NCBI GenBank assembly: GCA_964392305.1
Contig: CAYMPV010000006.1
Span: 62,001 to 126,000, forward strand
Direction of reading: 5' to 3'
Length of the DNA: 64,000 nucleotides
Source of the DNA: JACKIC01 sp964392305
GTDB lineage: Bacteria; Planctomycetota; UBA1135; UBA2386
A model generated the notes under the pieces. That model had not been told where the DNA came from, did not search any database, and was given only the letters and a program-made list of their open reading frames with translations. Numbering within the stretch: the stretch's first letter is position 1; each line of letters begins with the position of its first letter. Position numbers and translations under genes: made by a program. Positions 8,262-16,420 of this stretch are shown here, piece by piece.

Positions 8262-10520
8262 TCACTTCGACTGGAAGCTGCCCTTGGCCTGCAGCATCTT
8301 GTCGCCGGCCTTCCACGAGAACGCGAACTGGATCTGTCCCTTGGGCAGCGGGTCGAACGGCACGAACGTCACCACGCCCGGCGCCGACGAGGTGCGCACG
8401 CTGCCGTCGTCGAACAGGATGCCGCCCTCGATCTTGTCGCCCTTGGGGCCGACCATGGTGCAGGTGAACGAGTGGCGGTCGGCGCCGATGCCCGTGCCGA
8501 AGTGCACGCTGACCGGAAAGCCCACGGCCTTGTTCTCGCCCTTGCCGTTCTTGTCGAGCAGCTTCTGCACGTCGGGGCCGAGGTCCGCGACCGGCACCGA
8601 ACCGTCGAAGATCAGGTTCGCCTTGCGCGGGAACCACGTGTAGCCGGCGTGCGCCGCCTTGGGCTCGCCCATGCCGCTGACGGTGTTGATCACCAGCACG
8701 TTGCCTTCGCTGTAGAGGCCGATGGTCAGCACCGAGTTGTTGACCAGGGCGTCGCGGTAGCCGGGCAGGTAGACCCACTTCTCGAACATCTTCTTGGCGT
8801 TGCCGATGCTGGCGACGGTCTCGACGATCGCCATCTCCGCGAACATGCTGCCGACGTAGCTGCCGCCGAGGTCGACCGACTGGGTGTGCACCTCGGCGGG
8901 GGCCTTGAGGTCCTTGTTGGCGCGAAGGTAGTCGGCGTGCTCCTTGCACCGCGCCGACAGGTTGGACGACCAGTTGGCCGGCGTGGCTTCGTACTCCTTG
9001 CGCGCGGCGTTGAACGCCTCGAGCCACTTGTCGACGCCCTTGCTGACAGCCTGCAGCGGCGGGGTGTTGTTCTGGATCGCCTTGAGCACCGGCGAGGCGC
9101 CGGTCCAGAAGTCCTCCCACTCCTTGTCGAGCTGCGCGACGGTGACGTCGTGCTTGCCGTCGAACGTCTGCTCGAACTCCGTCGGCTGCTTCTTGCCGAG
9201 CTTCTTCATCTCCAACGCGATCTGGTCCATGTCGCGCAGCAGTTCGGGATTGCGCCGCATCAGGTAGTCGCTGAACGACCACGCCTTGATGCGTTGCTCG
9301 TTGGTGAACGTCGCCGCGTCGGCGAACGGCAGGTCGCGCGCGGCGACGCCGCCGGTGCTGCGCCACGCCAGCTCGAGGTTGAGGTTCTTCCAGACGTCGA
9401 AGTCGGGCGAGGTGTACTCGCGGTCCTCTTCGCTCGCCGAGGTGCCTTGCTGCTTCTTGAGGTCGACCGAGAACAGCCGGTTGTTGTTGAACATCATGCC
9501 GACGAAGGTGTGGCCGATGCCTTCGACGAACGCGTCCGAACCGAACCGTGCGCAGGCACGTGCGACGTTGCGCACCGAGTTGTCGAACAGGGTCTTGGGC
9601 CCGTTCATGTGCCCGACGGCGACGTTGCCGATGCCGCACGTGGCGGTGTGCTCGAGCCGCCACTCGAGGTCGGGCACCTGGTTGGCGCGCAGCACCTGCT
9701 GGTATGCCTCCTTGGCGGTCAGCGCCGCCCAGTGCGACGGGAAGCGTCCCTCGGGCACAGGCCACGGAAACGCGACCTGGCAGACGCGCAGCGTGCGTTC
9801 GGCCCAGACCAGCGCCTCCTTGAGGTTGTCTTCTTCTTCGGCGTCACCGTGCAGCGTGAAGTGCTCGCTCTGCACGGTGATGTACGGGACCTGGGCGCGG
9901 TCGAGCGGCGCGCACTCGACACCGGTGATCTTCTCGACGGAGTAGTCCACCTTGGATTGCTCCTCGACGGCCTTCTCGATCATCTTGCTGCGTTCGAACA
10001 GCGTCTTCTCGACCTCGGTGCCCGTCAGGCTGCCGACTTCGCGATGTTCGAGGGCCTTTTGTGCCTCTTCGTCCTGCTCGGACCAACGCAGCACCTGGCT
10101 CCAGTGATGACGCGCCCGGTCGGCACGATCGGCCTTGGCCCACTTCTTGGCCTGCGTGCGGTGGTTGTTGGCGAGGCTCTTCTTGAGCGCCTCGTAGGCC
10201 TTGAACAGCGACTGGCCGTCGTTGCCCGTGCCGGTGTCGGTCGTCGGATAAGTCTTGGCCGGATCCACGTTCCAGCTGCTGCCGACCTTGACGTAGCCCA
10301 TGCCGGTGTAGGCCTCGGCGTTGTCCGCGTCGTAGAGCTTGATCGTCTGCAGCCAGATCAGCCGCGCCTGCCGCGGGAAGCCCTTGTCGAAGGCCTTCTT
10401 GGCGAACGCGTTGAGCAGCTTGGCCTGGCGGTCGTTGAAGTCTGCCTCGTCGTTCTGGGCGGTGGCATGGGCGAGAACGGCAAGCCCGCACAGGGCGGTG
10501 AGGAACAGGCGCTGGATCAT
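8262..10520 (-). CDS. Large secreted hypothetical protein
   Basis: 752 residues starting at ATG 10520, chosen because a signal peptide follows directly (MIQRLFLTALCGLAVLAHATAQ). Residues after it look like short TPR-style helices (GFPRQARLIWLQTIKLYDAD). The middle (ITVQSEHFTLHGDAEEEDNL, then FGSDAFVEGIGHTFVGMM) recalls the layout of secreted gluzincin-like proteins ('peptidase MA-like'), but no HExxH is present, so catalytic activity is doubtful. The C-terminal part is probably beta-rich (FPVSVHFGTGIGADRHSFTC). It is transcribed divergently from leuB across a 149-base gap; a TACCCT box lies 15 bases before its start. Function unknown. Confidence 0.8.
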   Translation of the reverse strand: MIQRLFLTALCGLAVLAHATAQNDEADFNDRQAKLLNAFAKKAFDKGFPRQARLIWLQTIKLYDADNAEAYTGMGYVKVGSSWNVDPAKTYPTTDTGTGNDGQSLFKAYEALKKSLANNHRTQAKKWAKADRADRARHHWSQVLRWSEQDEEAQKALEHREVGSLTGTEVEKTLFERSKMIEKAVEEQSKVDYSVEKITGVECAPLDRAQVPYITVQSEHFTLHGDAEEEDNLKEALVWAERTLRVCQVAFPWPVPEGRFPSHWAALTAKEAYQQVLRANQVPDLEWRLEHTATCGIGNVAVGHMNGPKTLFDNSVRNVARACARFGSDAFVEGIGHTFVGMMFNNNRLFSVDLKKQQGTSASEEDREYTSPDFDVWKNLNLELAWRSTGGVAARDLPFADAATFTNEQRIKAWSFSDYLMRRNPELLRDMDQIALEMKKLGKKQPTEFEQTFDGKHDVTVAQLDKEWEDFWTGASPVLKAIQNNTPPLQAVSKGVDKWLEAFNAARKEYEATPANWSSNLSARCKEHADYLRANKDLKAPAEVHTQSVDLGGSYVGSMFAEMAIVETVASIGNAKKMFEKWVYLPGYRDALVNNSVLTIGLYSEGNVLVINTVSGMGEPKAAHAGYTWFPRKANLIFDGSVPVADLGPDVQKLLDKNGKGENKAVGFPVSVHFGTGIGADRHSFTCTMVGPKGDKIEGGILFDDGSVRTSSAPGVVTFVPFDPLPKGQIQFAFSWKAGDKMLQAKGSFQSK

Positions 10521-10535
10521 GGTCGGTCGGCTGGA

Positions 10536-10541
10536 AGGGTA
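10536..10541 (-). promoter_or_regulatory. TACCCT -10-like box for the secreted protein gene
   Basis: On the minus strand TACCCT lies 15 bases before ATG 10520, giving a leader of about eight bases. It fits the TAnnnT pattern seen elsewhere in the window. No Shine-Dalgarno is seen. Confidence 0.35.
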
Positions 10542-10638
10542 CGGATCAGGGCCGCAGGATCTGGGCCGCAGAGTGTAACGGCGGGAGCCATCTGCGGCGA
10601 CCCCGCGATCGGCGGCTGGAAGTTGCAGGACGCACCGC

Positions 10639-10644
10639 CATACT
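10639..10644 (+). promoter_or_regulatory. CATACT -10-like box before leuB
   Basis: CATACT lies 25 bases upstream of the leuB ATG at 10670, a normal spacing for a short leader. No convincing -35 element is seen. Low confidence. Confidence 0.3.
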
Positions 10645-10669
10645 GTTCGCCCCCGAAACCCAAGCAAGC

Positions 10670-11761
10670 ATGAGCAAGACCTACGACATCGGCGTTCTTC
10701 CTGGCGACGGCATCGGCGACGAAGTCGTCCGCGAGGCACTCAAGGTTCTCGACGCGGTGCAGTCGGTCTACGGCTTCCAGACCAGGCGCGAACACCTGCC
10801 CTACGGCGCCGATCACTTCCTCGCGACCGGCGAGACCATGCCCGACATCGCGTTCGACCGCATCCGCGACATGCACGCCGTGATCTTCGGCGCGATCGGC
10901 GATCCGCGCATCGAGGTCGGCAAGCTCGAGTTCGCGATCATCGCCGGCATGCGGCACAAGCTCGATCTCTACGTCAACCTGCGCCCGGTCAAGCTCTACC
11001 ACGAGTCGATGTGCCCGCTGAAGGGCAAGAAGCCCGAGGACATCGACATCCTGTTCCTGCGCGAGAACACCGAGGACGCCTACGCCGGCATCCACGGCAC
11101 CACCAAGAAGGACACCGACTTCGAGATCTCGCTGCAGCAGATGGTCTACACGGCCCGCGGCACCGAGCGCATCATCCGCCACGCGTTCGAACTGGCGAAG
11201 AAGCGCGGGCCCAAGCCCGGCAAGGACAAGCCGCAAGTCACGCTGATCGACAAGGCCAACGCCGTGCGCGCCCAGGACATCTGGACGCGCATCTTCGCCA
11301 AGGTCGCCAAGGAGTATCCGGGCATCACCACCGACCACGCCTACATCGACGCGGCGTGCATGTGGATGGTGAAGAACCCCGAGTGGTTCGACGTCGCGGT
11401 CACGACCAACCTGTTCGGCGACATCATCACCGACCTCGGTGCGATGCTGATCGGCGGCATGGGCATCGCCGCGTCGGGCAACATCCACCCGGGCAAGGTG
11501 TCGATGTTCGAAGGCATCCACGGCAGCGCGCCCAAGTACAAGGGGCAGGACAAGGCCAGCCCGTTGGCGACGATCCTGTCGATGGCCCTGCTGCTCGACC
11601 ACGTCGGCGAGGCGCAGGCGGCCAAGGACCTCGAGGCGACGGTCGCCGGGCTGATCCAGACCGGCAGGATCCGCAGCCTCAAGGCCGGCGAGCACAAGTG
11701 CTCGGAGCTCGGCACGATGGTGCACGACGCGCTGCTCGAGCGCGCGCGCACGACCCGCTGA
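10670..11761 (+). CDS. leuB: 3-isopropylmalate dehydrogenase family
   Basis: 363 residues of the isocitrate/isopropylmalate dehydrogenase family, which oxidatively decarboxylates 3-isopropylmalate with NAD+ in leucine synthesis. Visible family features are the N-terminal VLPGDGIGDEVV, the substrate loop with LYVNLRPVKLY, RENTEDAYAGIHG, the catalytic Tyr/Lys region (VYTARGTERIIRHAF; LIDKANAVRAQDIW) and the metal-binding NLFGDIITDLGAMLIGG, followed by FEGIHGSAPKYKG. Length is normal for LeuB. No other leu genes are adjacent. A tartrate- or homoisocitrate-dehydrogenase specificity cannot be excluded from sequence alone. It ends just before a string of strong hairpins. Confidence 0.88.
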   Translation: MSKTYDIGVLPGDGIGDEVVREALKVLDAVQSVYGFQTRREHLPYGADHFLATGETMPDIAFDRIRDMHAVIFGAIGDPRIEVGKLEFAIIAGMRHKLDLYVNLRPVKLYHESMCPLKGKKPEDIDILFLRENTEDAYAGIHGTTKKDTDFEISLQQMVYTARGTERIIRHAFELAKKRGPKPGKDKPQVTLIDKANAVRAQDIWTRIFAKVAKEYPGITTDHAYIDAACMWMVKNPEWFDVAVTTNLFGDIITDLGAMLIGGMGIAASGNIHPGKVSMFEGIHGSAPKYKGQDKASPLATILSMALLLDHVGEAQAAKDLEATVAGLIQTGRIRSLKAGEHKCSELGTMVHDALLERARTTR

Positions 11762-12298
11762 GAGGCCGAGAAGAAATCATGATACGGGCTCTCAGAATGC
11801 CGATTGGCGGCCGCCTTCGCGGCCGCGCAGAGCCTTCGAGAGGATTCTCTCTCAGGCTCTGAGCGAAGAGCATCCGCGGCCTTCAGACCGCGGGCGGATC
11901 GGTGGGAATCCGCCAGCGCGGCGCCACCGGCGGGTCGGGTGCGCGAGCCCGGCTCTCGCGGACCGCGGTCGCCATCGGCGTCGTGGTGGTGCGAGGGAAC
12001 GGTGAGCGTGCCACCGGGGCATGCCGGCGCGCGGACTCCGGCGCGCCGGCAATCTCTGACGATCGGGCAACGGGTTGGGACCGCTCACGAACGGGCGCGA
12101 TGCGGCTGGAGGGGTCGAGGTTCGGTTTCACACCGCCAAGTCGCGGTCGGGGGGCAGGGAGCGCGACAAGACCGTTACGTGGGCAAGGCAGGCAGGTGAG
12201 CGTTACCGGCGCCTATCGTTTCGCCCGCTGCCCGCAGACCGGGCACCCGACCGCATTCCCCCCCAGCATTTCCAAGAACGGAACCTCGCAGAGGAAAC
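11762..12298. other. 537-base gap with four strong hairpins, no gene seen
   Basis: No convincing protein frame. Four inverted repeats stand out: GCGGCCGC twice around CTTC (11807-11826); CAGAGCCT/AGGCTCTG with an inner GAGAG/CTCTC (11828-11861); GGCGGAT/ATCCGCC (11893-11914); and TGCCGGCGCG/CGCGCCGGCA (12022-12051, 10-base loop). The first two could terminate leuB transcription. The later two may belong to a small RNA or to the leader of the next gene. A TATCGT box at 12214-12219 is a candidate -10 for the gene at 12299. Confidence 0.4.
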
Positions 12299-13216
12299 AT
12301 GAAGACCGGTATCGCTGCTGCCCTGTTCGCCCTCGCGCTGCCCCTGTGCGCGCAGGCCCCCGTTTCGGCCGAGACCGAAGCACTCTTCTACAAGGCCTTC
12401 TATCTGGAGAAGGGCCCGCGCGACTTCGCCCAGGCGATGGAGCTCTACGACGCGTTCCTGACCAAGGCCCCCGAGAGCAAGCTCGCCAGCGAGGCTGCCA
12501 AGCAGCAGTTCGCCCTGCTCGACCGTCTGGGCAAGAGCAAGGAGCGCGACGCGTTCCGCGAGAAGTACGCCAAGCTGCTCGGCAACACCGCCTCGACGCG
12601 CGGTGATCGTCCGGCGGCCCCCGCCGACGCGGCTCCGGGCGACGCCCCGCAGCGCGGCCAGGGTGGCCAGTTCGGTGGTCGCATGGATCCGGCGGCGCGT
12701 CTGGCCGAGCTCGAGAAGCAGCTCGCCAAGGCCAAGGAAGACGGCGACGACGCCGCGGTCGAGCGCCTCACCGCGCAGATCGAACGCATGAAGCAGATGG
12801 CGGCCGGTGGCGGCCGTGGCCAAGGTGGCCCGGGCCAGGGTGGTCAAGGTCAGCGCGGTCAGCGCGGCGGGTTCTTGGGCGGCAAGCCGCTCGCCGAGAT
12901 GAACGAGGAGGAGCTCAAGGGCTTCAAGGACGGCATGGAGCGCATGGCCACCATGATGGACCGCATGAAGCAGAACATGACCGAAGAGCAGGTGAAGAAG
13001 CTCGACGACAACATGGCGGCGCTGAAGAAGAACCTCGACGAGGGCAAGCTCGAGGAGGCGCAGAAGTCGCTCGACGCCGTGCGTGCATCGTTCCCGCAGC
13101 GCGGTCGTCGCGGCGGCGGCGGTGACGCCGGCGGCGCGGGTGGCCAGGGTGGCGGCGGTCGCCAAGGCGGCGGCGGCGGTGGTGGTGGTGGTGGTGGTGG
13201 TGGCGGCGGCAAGTGA
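12299..13216 (+). CDS. Secreted coiled-coil protein with polyglycine tail
   Basis: 305 residues, signal peptide MKTGIAAALFALALPLCAQA, with AGAGGA just before the ATG. A TPR-like helical pair follows (ETEALFYKAFYLEKGPRDFA ... MELYDAFLTKAPESKLASEA), then Gly/Gln/Arg-rich linkers alternating with Lys/Glu-rich helices (about 120-165 and 195-265) typical of coiled coil. The end is (GGQGG)-rich and closes with 15 consecutive glycine codons and a Lys. No family is recognised. Glycine-rich ends of this kind may mediate self-association or surface attachment, but that is inference. A clear hairpin terminator follows. Confidence 0.8.
   Translation: MKTGIAAALFALALPLCAQAPVSAETEALFYKAFYLEKGPRDFAQAMELYDAFLTKAPESKLASEAAKQQFALLDRLGKSKERDAFREKYAKLLGNTASTRGDRPAAPADAAPGDAPQRGQGGQFGGRMDPAARLAELEKQLAKAKEDGDDAAVERLTAQIERMKQMAAGGGRGQGGPGQGGQGQRGQRGGFLGGKPLAEMNEEELKGFKDGMERMATMMDRMKQNMTEEQVKKLDDNMAALKKNLDEGKLEEAQKSLDAVRASFPQRGRRGGGGDAGGAGGQGGGGRQGGGGGGGGGGGGGGGK
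13166..13210 (+). repeat. In-frame GGN tract encoding 15 glycines
   Basis: Fifteen consecutive GGC/GGT codons at the 3' end of the preceding coding sequence, with a run of GGT in the centre. Such a trinucleotide run can slip in whole codons and alter tail length without frameshift. Confidence 0.9.
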
Positions 13217-13243
13217 GCCACGAGCCGATCCACTGACACATGC

Positions 13244-13270
13244 AACCGGCCGGGGTCTCCCCGGCCGGTT
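13244..13270 (+). terminator. Strong hairpin terminator
   Basis: A 12-bp perfect stem, AACCGGCCGGGG / CCCCGGCCGGTT with a TCT loop, 27 bases after the stop of the glycine-tail gene. It is followed by TTGCGTT, a weak T-rich stretch. Best terminator candidate in the first 20 kb. Confidence 0.7.
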
Positions 13271-13337
13271 TGCGTTCCGGGCAGCGGCCTCGTGCCCAGG
13301 CTTGCGGCGGCGCGCGACGCGGGGACACTGCGCGTCG

Positions 13338-14912
13338 ATGTCGAGCCCGCGTCACGACCCCGTGTTGCTCGAGGTGTTCCATCACCTCGTCAGCGCCTTC
13401 TGCGAAGAGGCGGGCGCCCGGCTGCAGCGCAGTGCCGCCAGCCCCAACATCCGCGAACGGCGCGACTACTCGGTGGCCATGTTCGATGGCCAGGCGCGAC
13501 TGGTCGCGCAGGCCGCGCACATTCCCGTGCATCTGGGCAGCGCGCGCGACGCGGTGACCGCGGTGCAGCGCGCCCACCCCGACCTCGAGCGCGGCGACGT
13601 GATCGTGCTCAACGATCCGTACGCCGGCGGCACACACCTTCCCGACGTCACCATGGTGCGGCCGGTGTTCGTCGGCCGCGGCCGGCACCCCGAGTGGTTC
13701 CTGGTCAATCGTGCGCACCACGCCGACATCGGCGGCAGCGTGCCCGGCTCGATGGCGATCGTCGCCGACCTGTTGGCCGAAGGGTTGATCCTGCCGCCGG
13801 TGCGGTTGCGCCGCCGCGGTGAACTGCAGCGCGATCTGCTCGCCGTGTTCGCGCGCAACGTGCGCGGCGCCGGCGAACGCCAGCTCGATCTGACTGCCCA
13901 GGAGGCGAGCCTGCTGCAGTTCGAGCAGCGGCTGCAGCAGTTCGTCGCCGAGTCGTCGCTGGCGACGGTGCGACGCACGCAGGAGGCCCTGTTCGACTAC
14001 ACCGAACGCGCCGCCACCGCCGTGGTGCGCAAACTGCGCCGCGGCCGGTTCGCGGCGACGGACGAGCTCGAGGACGACGGGCTGGGCAGCGGACCGTTGC
14101 GCGTCGCGCTCGACCTGACCGTGCGCGCCGACCGGCTGGTGTTCGACTGGACCCGCTGCTGCGATCAGGCCAGGGGCGGCGTCAACTGCAACCCGGGCAT
14201 CGCCTTGGCCGCCGCCGTCTACGTGCTGCGCTGCCTGTGCCCCGATCGGCTGCCGACCAACGACGGCTTGTTCCGACTGGTCGAACTGCGCACGCGGCGC
14301 GGCAGCCTGGTGGACCCGATCGATCCGGCGCCGGTCGCGGGCGGCAACGTCGAGACCAGCCAACGCCTCGTCGACGTCGCTTTCGCCGCGCTCGGCGCGT
14401 CGATGCCGGATCTGGTGCCAGCTGCGTCGGCGGGCACGATGAGCAACCTGTCCCTGGGCGGCATCGACCGGCGCGGCGTCGCGTTCGCCAGTTACGAAAC
14501 CCTGCCCGGCGGGGCCGGCGCGACGGCGACGACGCCGGGGCTCGCGGCGGTGCAGACGCACATGACCAACACGCGCAACACGCCGATCGAAGAGCTCGAG
14601 CACCGTTATCCGCTGCGCGTGCGTGAGCTCGCGGTGCGGCGCGGCAGCGGCGGTCGTGGCCGCCGACGCGGCGGCGACGGTCTGCGCAAGGTGGTCGAGG
14701 CGCTGTCGCCGCTGACGGTGGCGTTCTTGGGCGAACGGCATCGGCACGGGCCGCCCGGCGCCGCGGGCGGCAGCGCTGGCGCACCGGGTTCTCTTGCCCG
14801 GTCGCGCGGCAAACAGCGGCAGCGCCTGCCGGCGAAGACGACGTTCACGCTGGCGCCGGGCGAACGCGTCGAGGTGCAGACGCCGGGTGGAGGTGGTCAT
14901 GGGCGCGCCTGA
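13338..14912 (+). CDS. Hydantoinase B / oxoprolinase-type protein, without HyuA
   Basis: 524 residues matching the HyuB (hydantoinase B) family, the subunit that with HyuA performs ATP-dependent opening of hydantoins or 5-oxoproline. Family blocks seen: DPVLLEVFHHLVSAFCEEAG, SPNIRERRDYSVAMFDGQ, IPVHLGSA, GDVIVLNDPYAGGTHLPDVT, NRAHHADIGGSVPGSM, then TMSNLSLGG and YETLPGGAGAT, and the Gly-rich end VQTPGGGGHG. Start ATG 13338 gives the expected N-terminus; a GACACT box lies just upstream. No hyuA lies next to it, which is unusual because the two are normally adjacent or fused. The next gene overlaps its end by 14 bases. Substrate unknown. Confidence 0.88.
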   Translation: MSSPRHDPVLLEVFHHLVSAFCEEAGARLQRSAASPNIRERRDYSVAMFDGQARLVAQAAHIPVHLGSARDAVTAVQRAHPDLERGDVIVLNDPYAGGTHLPDVTMVRPVFVGRGRHPEWFLVNRAHHADIGGSVPGSMAIVADLLAEGLILPPVRLRRRGELQRDLLAVFARNVRGAGERQLDLTAQEASLLQFEQRLQQFVAESSLATVRRTQEALFDYTERAATAVVRKLRRGRFAATDELEDDGLGSGPLRVALDLTVRADRLVFDWTRCCDQARGGVNCNPGIALAAAVYVLRCLCPDRLPTNDGLFRLVELRTRRGSLVDPIDPAPVAGGNVETSQRLVDVAFAALGASMPDLVPAASAGTMSNLSLGGIDRRGVAFASYETLPGGAGATATTPGLAAVQTHMTNTRNTPIEELEHRYPLRVRELAVRRGSGGRGRRRGGDGLRKVVEALSPLTVAFLGERHRHGPPGAAGGSAGAPGSLARSRGKQRQRLPAKTTFTLAPGERVEVQTPGGGGHGRA

Positions 14913-15294
14913 GCGACGGCTGCTGGTGCTGGTCCTGTTGGCGTTCGTGGCCGCGGGTTGCGCCGTGACCTACCAGCCTTGTCCGGTGCCGGGTCCCGTG
15001 CCCGTCGATGCGTTCGCGCGCTGCCGGCAGGCGCTGCTGACCCGCTACGGTGAGCTGGCGTTCGCCGAACCCGAGCCGTTGCGGTTGCAGACCGATTGGG
15101 TCGAGATGGCCGACCTGCCGGGCGAACGCCGCATCTCCGTGTTTGCCGACGGTGATGGCCTCGGCGTGGTCGTCGAGGCGCGGTGGCTGCGCGAGCGTAT
15201 GTTCGAGCCGCCCGAGTGGAGTGAGGTCCGCGCCGACCCCGCCGCCGAACGCGAACTCGCCCGCTGGCTCGGCGACGTGCTCACGAGTCGCTGA
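14899..15294 (+). CDS. Small lipoprotein
   Basis: 131 residues from ATG 14899, which lies inside the end of the hydantoinase gene with GGAGG a few bases before it. The N-terminus is a lipoprotein signal (LLVLVLLAFVAAGC). The rest is an alpha/beta domain of no known family with VDAFARCRQALLTRYGE and FADGDGLGVVVEARWLRER. It would be anchored to a membrane after cleavage at the Cys. Its 3' end overlaps that of the convergent gene by 14 bases. Confidence 0.75.
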   Translation: MGAPERRLLVLVLLAFVAAGCAVTYQPCPVPGPVPVDAFARCRQALLTRYGELAFAEPEPLRLQTDWVEMADLPGERRISVFADGDGLGVVVEARWLRERMFEPPEWSEVRADPAAERELARWLGDVLTSR

Positions 15295-16309
15295 CCTCGG
15301 CGCGGATCCGGCGCAGCAGCCCTTCACCGGGGTGTCGAGCGCACTGCCGGTCGAGCAGCGCCAGCGCCCCGGCGAAGTCGCCAGCGGCCTCCCGCAGTCG
15401 CACGCGGCACAGGTGCAAGGCGGCGTCCGGACGCGACGCGCACCAGCGCGCGCGCCGCAGGGCCCTGGCGGCTGCACGCAGGTCACCTTCGGCGACGCAG
15501 GCTTCGAACAGCCACGACCACGTCGCACCCGCGAACGGGTTCAGTTCGCTCGCCTGCTCGAGCAGTTCTCGCGGCGACGCCGCCTGAACGTCGGGCAGGG
15601 TCAACCAGCGGCGCAAGACGCGGCGCAGATCGATCGCGCTGCGCCACACCGGCACCCGCCGGTGCAGCTGCCGCAAACGGGCGATCCGCCGGTGCGGATC
15701 GGGGAGGACTGAGTCCTGACGCACCATCTGCACGGCACCGCGTTGTCGCAACAGGTCGGCGGCGAGGCCGGTCAGTACTTCGGCCAGCCGGTTGCGCCAG
15801 AAGTCGACGTAGCGGGTGCCGCGGCCGAGCTGCGCGGCGAGGCCATCGATCTGGCGGCGCAGCCAGTGTTGCGTCGGACCGCCGCGGCGTGCGCAGGCGC
15901 TCAGGTTGCATCGGCCGTTGCGCAGTCGCTTCGACAAGGTGTCCGGCAGTTCGGGCAGGTCGTCGACGGGATCGGGGTCGTGACTCGGCAACAACTCGGG
16001 ATCCGGCACCGGGCTGGCCCCCCGGCGCGAGCCGCGGATGGACCGGTGGATCCAGCGTTCCGCCAGCCGCATCCAGCGGCGGTGCCGCTCGGGCTGGGGC
16101 AGGTCGCAAATGGTCTGGCCGTGCTGCAGGCAGTCCAGGGCCAGCTCCTGGCGCAGGTCGTCGAGCAGGTCGATGGTGACGGCGCGGGGCAGGCGCCGCC
16201 AGGCGGCGATGCGCCGAACCGTGCCCGGCAGCACGCGCGAGGCGAACGGTTCGAGCAGGTCCAGGGCGGTGGTGACTACGGATTGGGTGGTGATGGTGGT
16301 GGCGGTCAT
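15281..16309 (-). CDS. Hypothetical protein with C-terminal TPR-like helices
   Basis: 342 residues from ATG 16309 (MTATTITTQSVVTTALDLLE). The N-terminal 120 residues are helical and Arg-rich (VTIDLLDDLRQELALDCLQH) with a loose likeness to sigma-factor helices, but no sigma motif can be supported. The last 110 residues are TPR-like (ELNPFAGATWSWLFEACVAE, then GDLRAAARALRRARWCASRP, then GDFAGALALLDRQCARHPGE). No signal peptide, so probably cytoplasmic. Divergent from purA with a 111-base gap. Longer upstream extension is possible only by non-ATG starts and looks non-coding. Function unknown. Confidence 0.65.
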   Translation of the reverse strand: MTATTITTQSVVTTALDLLEPFASRVLPGTVRRIAAWRRLPRAVTIDLLDDLRQELALDCLQHGQTICDLPQPERHRRWMRLAERWIHRSIRGSRRGASPVPDPELLPSHDPDPVDDLPELPDTLSKRLRNGRCNLSACARRGGPTQHWLRRQIDGLAAQLGRGTRYVDFWRNRLAEVLTGLAADLLRQRGAVQMVRQDSVLPDPHRRIARLRQLHRRVPVWRSAIDLRRVLRRWLTLPDVQAASPRELLEQASELNPFAGATWSWLFEACVAEGDLRAAARALRRARWCASRPDAALHLCRVRLREAAGDFAGALALLDRQCARHPGEGLLRRIRAEVSDS

Positions 16310-16420
16310 GCGGTCGGTCTCCGCCACCAAGTGCACACCCGGGGGCAGATCCGCACAGAGCAGGCAGGTGATCCGCGCGGTCGAGGCGCTATGCTGCTGC
16401 CCTTTTTCCGCGCAGCAGCA

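Noticed and set aside
8046..10673. 875-codon plus-strand frame opposite the secreted hypothetical gene
   Set aside because: Antisense; lacks any motif, while the minus-strand frame has a signal peptide and normal composition.
11902..12606. 234-codon frame in the structured gap
   Set aside because: Arg/Ala/Gly/Ser-rich with no start signal, and runs into a different frame of the glycine-tail gene.
15743..16420. Upstream extension of the purA frame
   Set aside because: PurA begins at the GDEGKGK region near 16421; the 226 codons before it overlap an opposite-strand gene and look non-coding.
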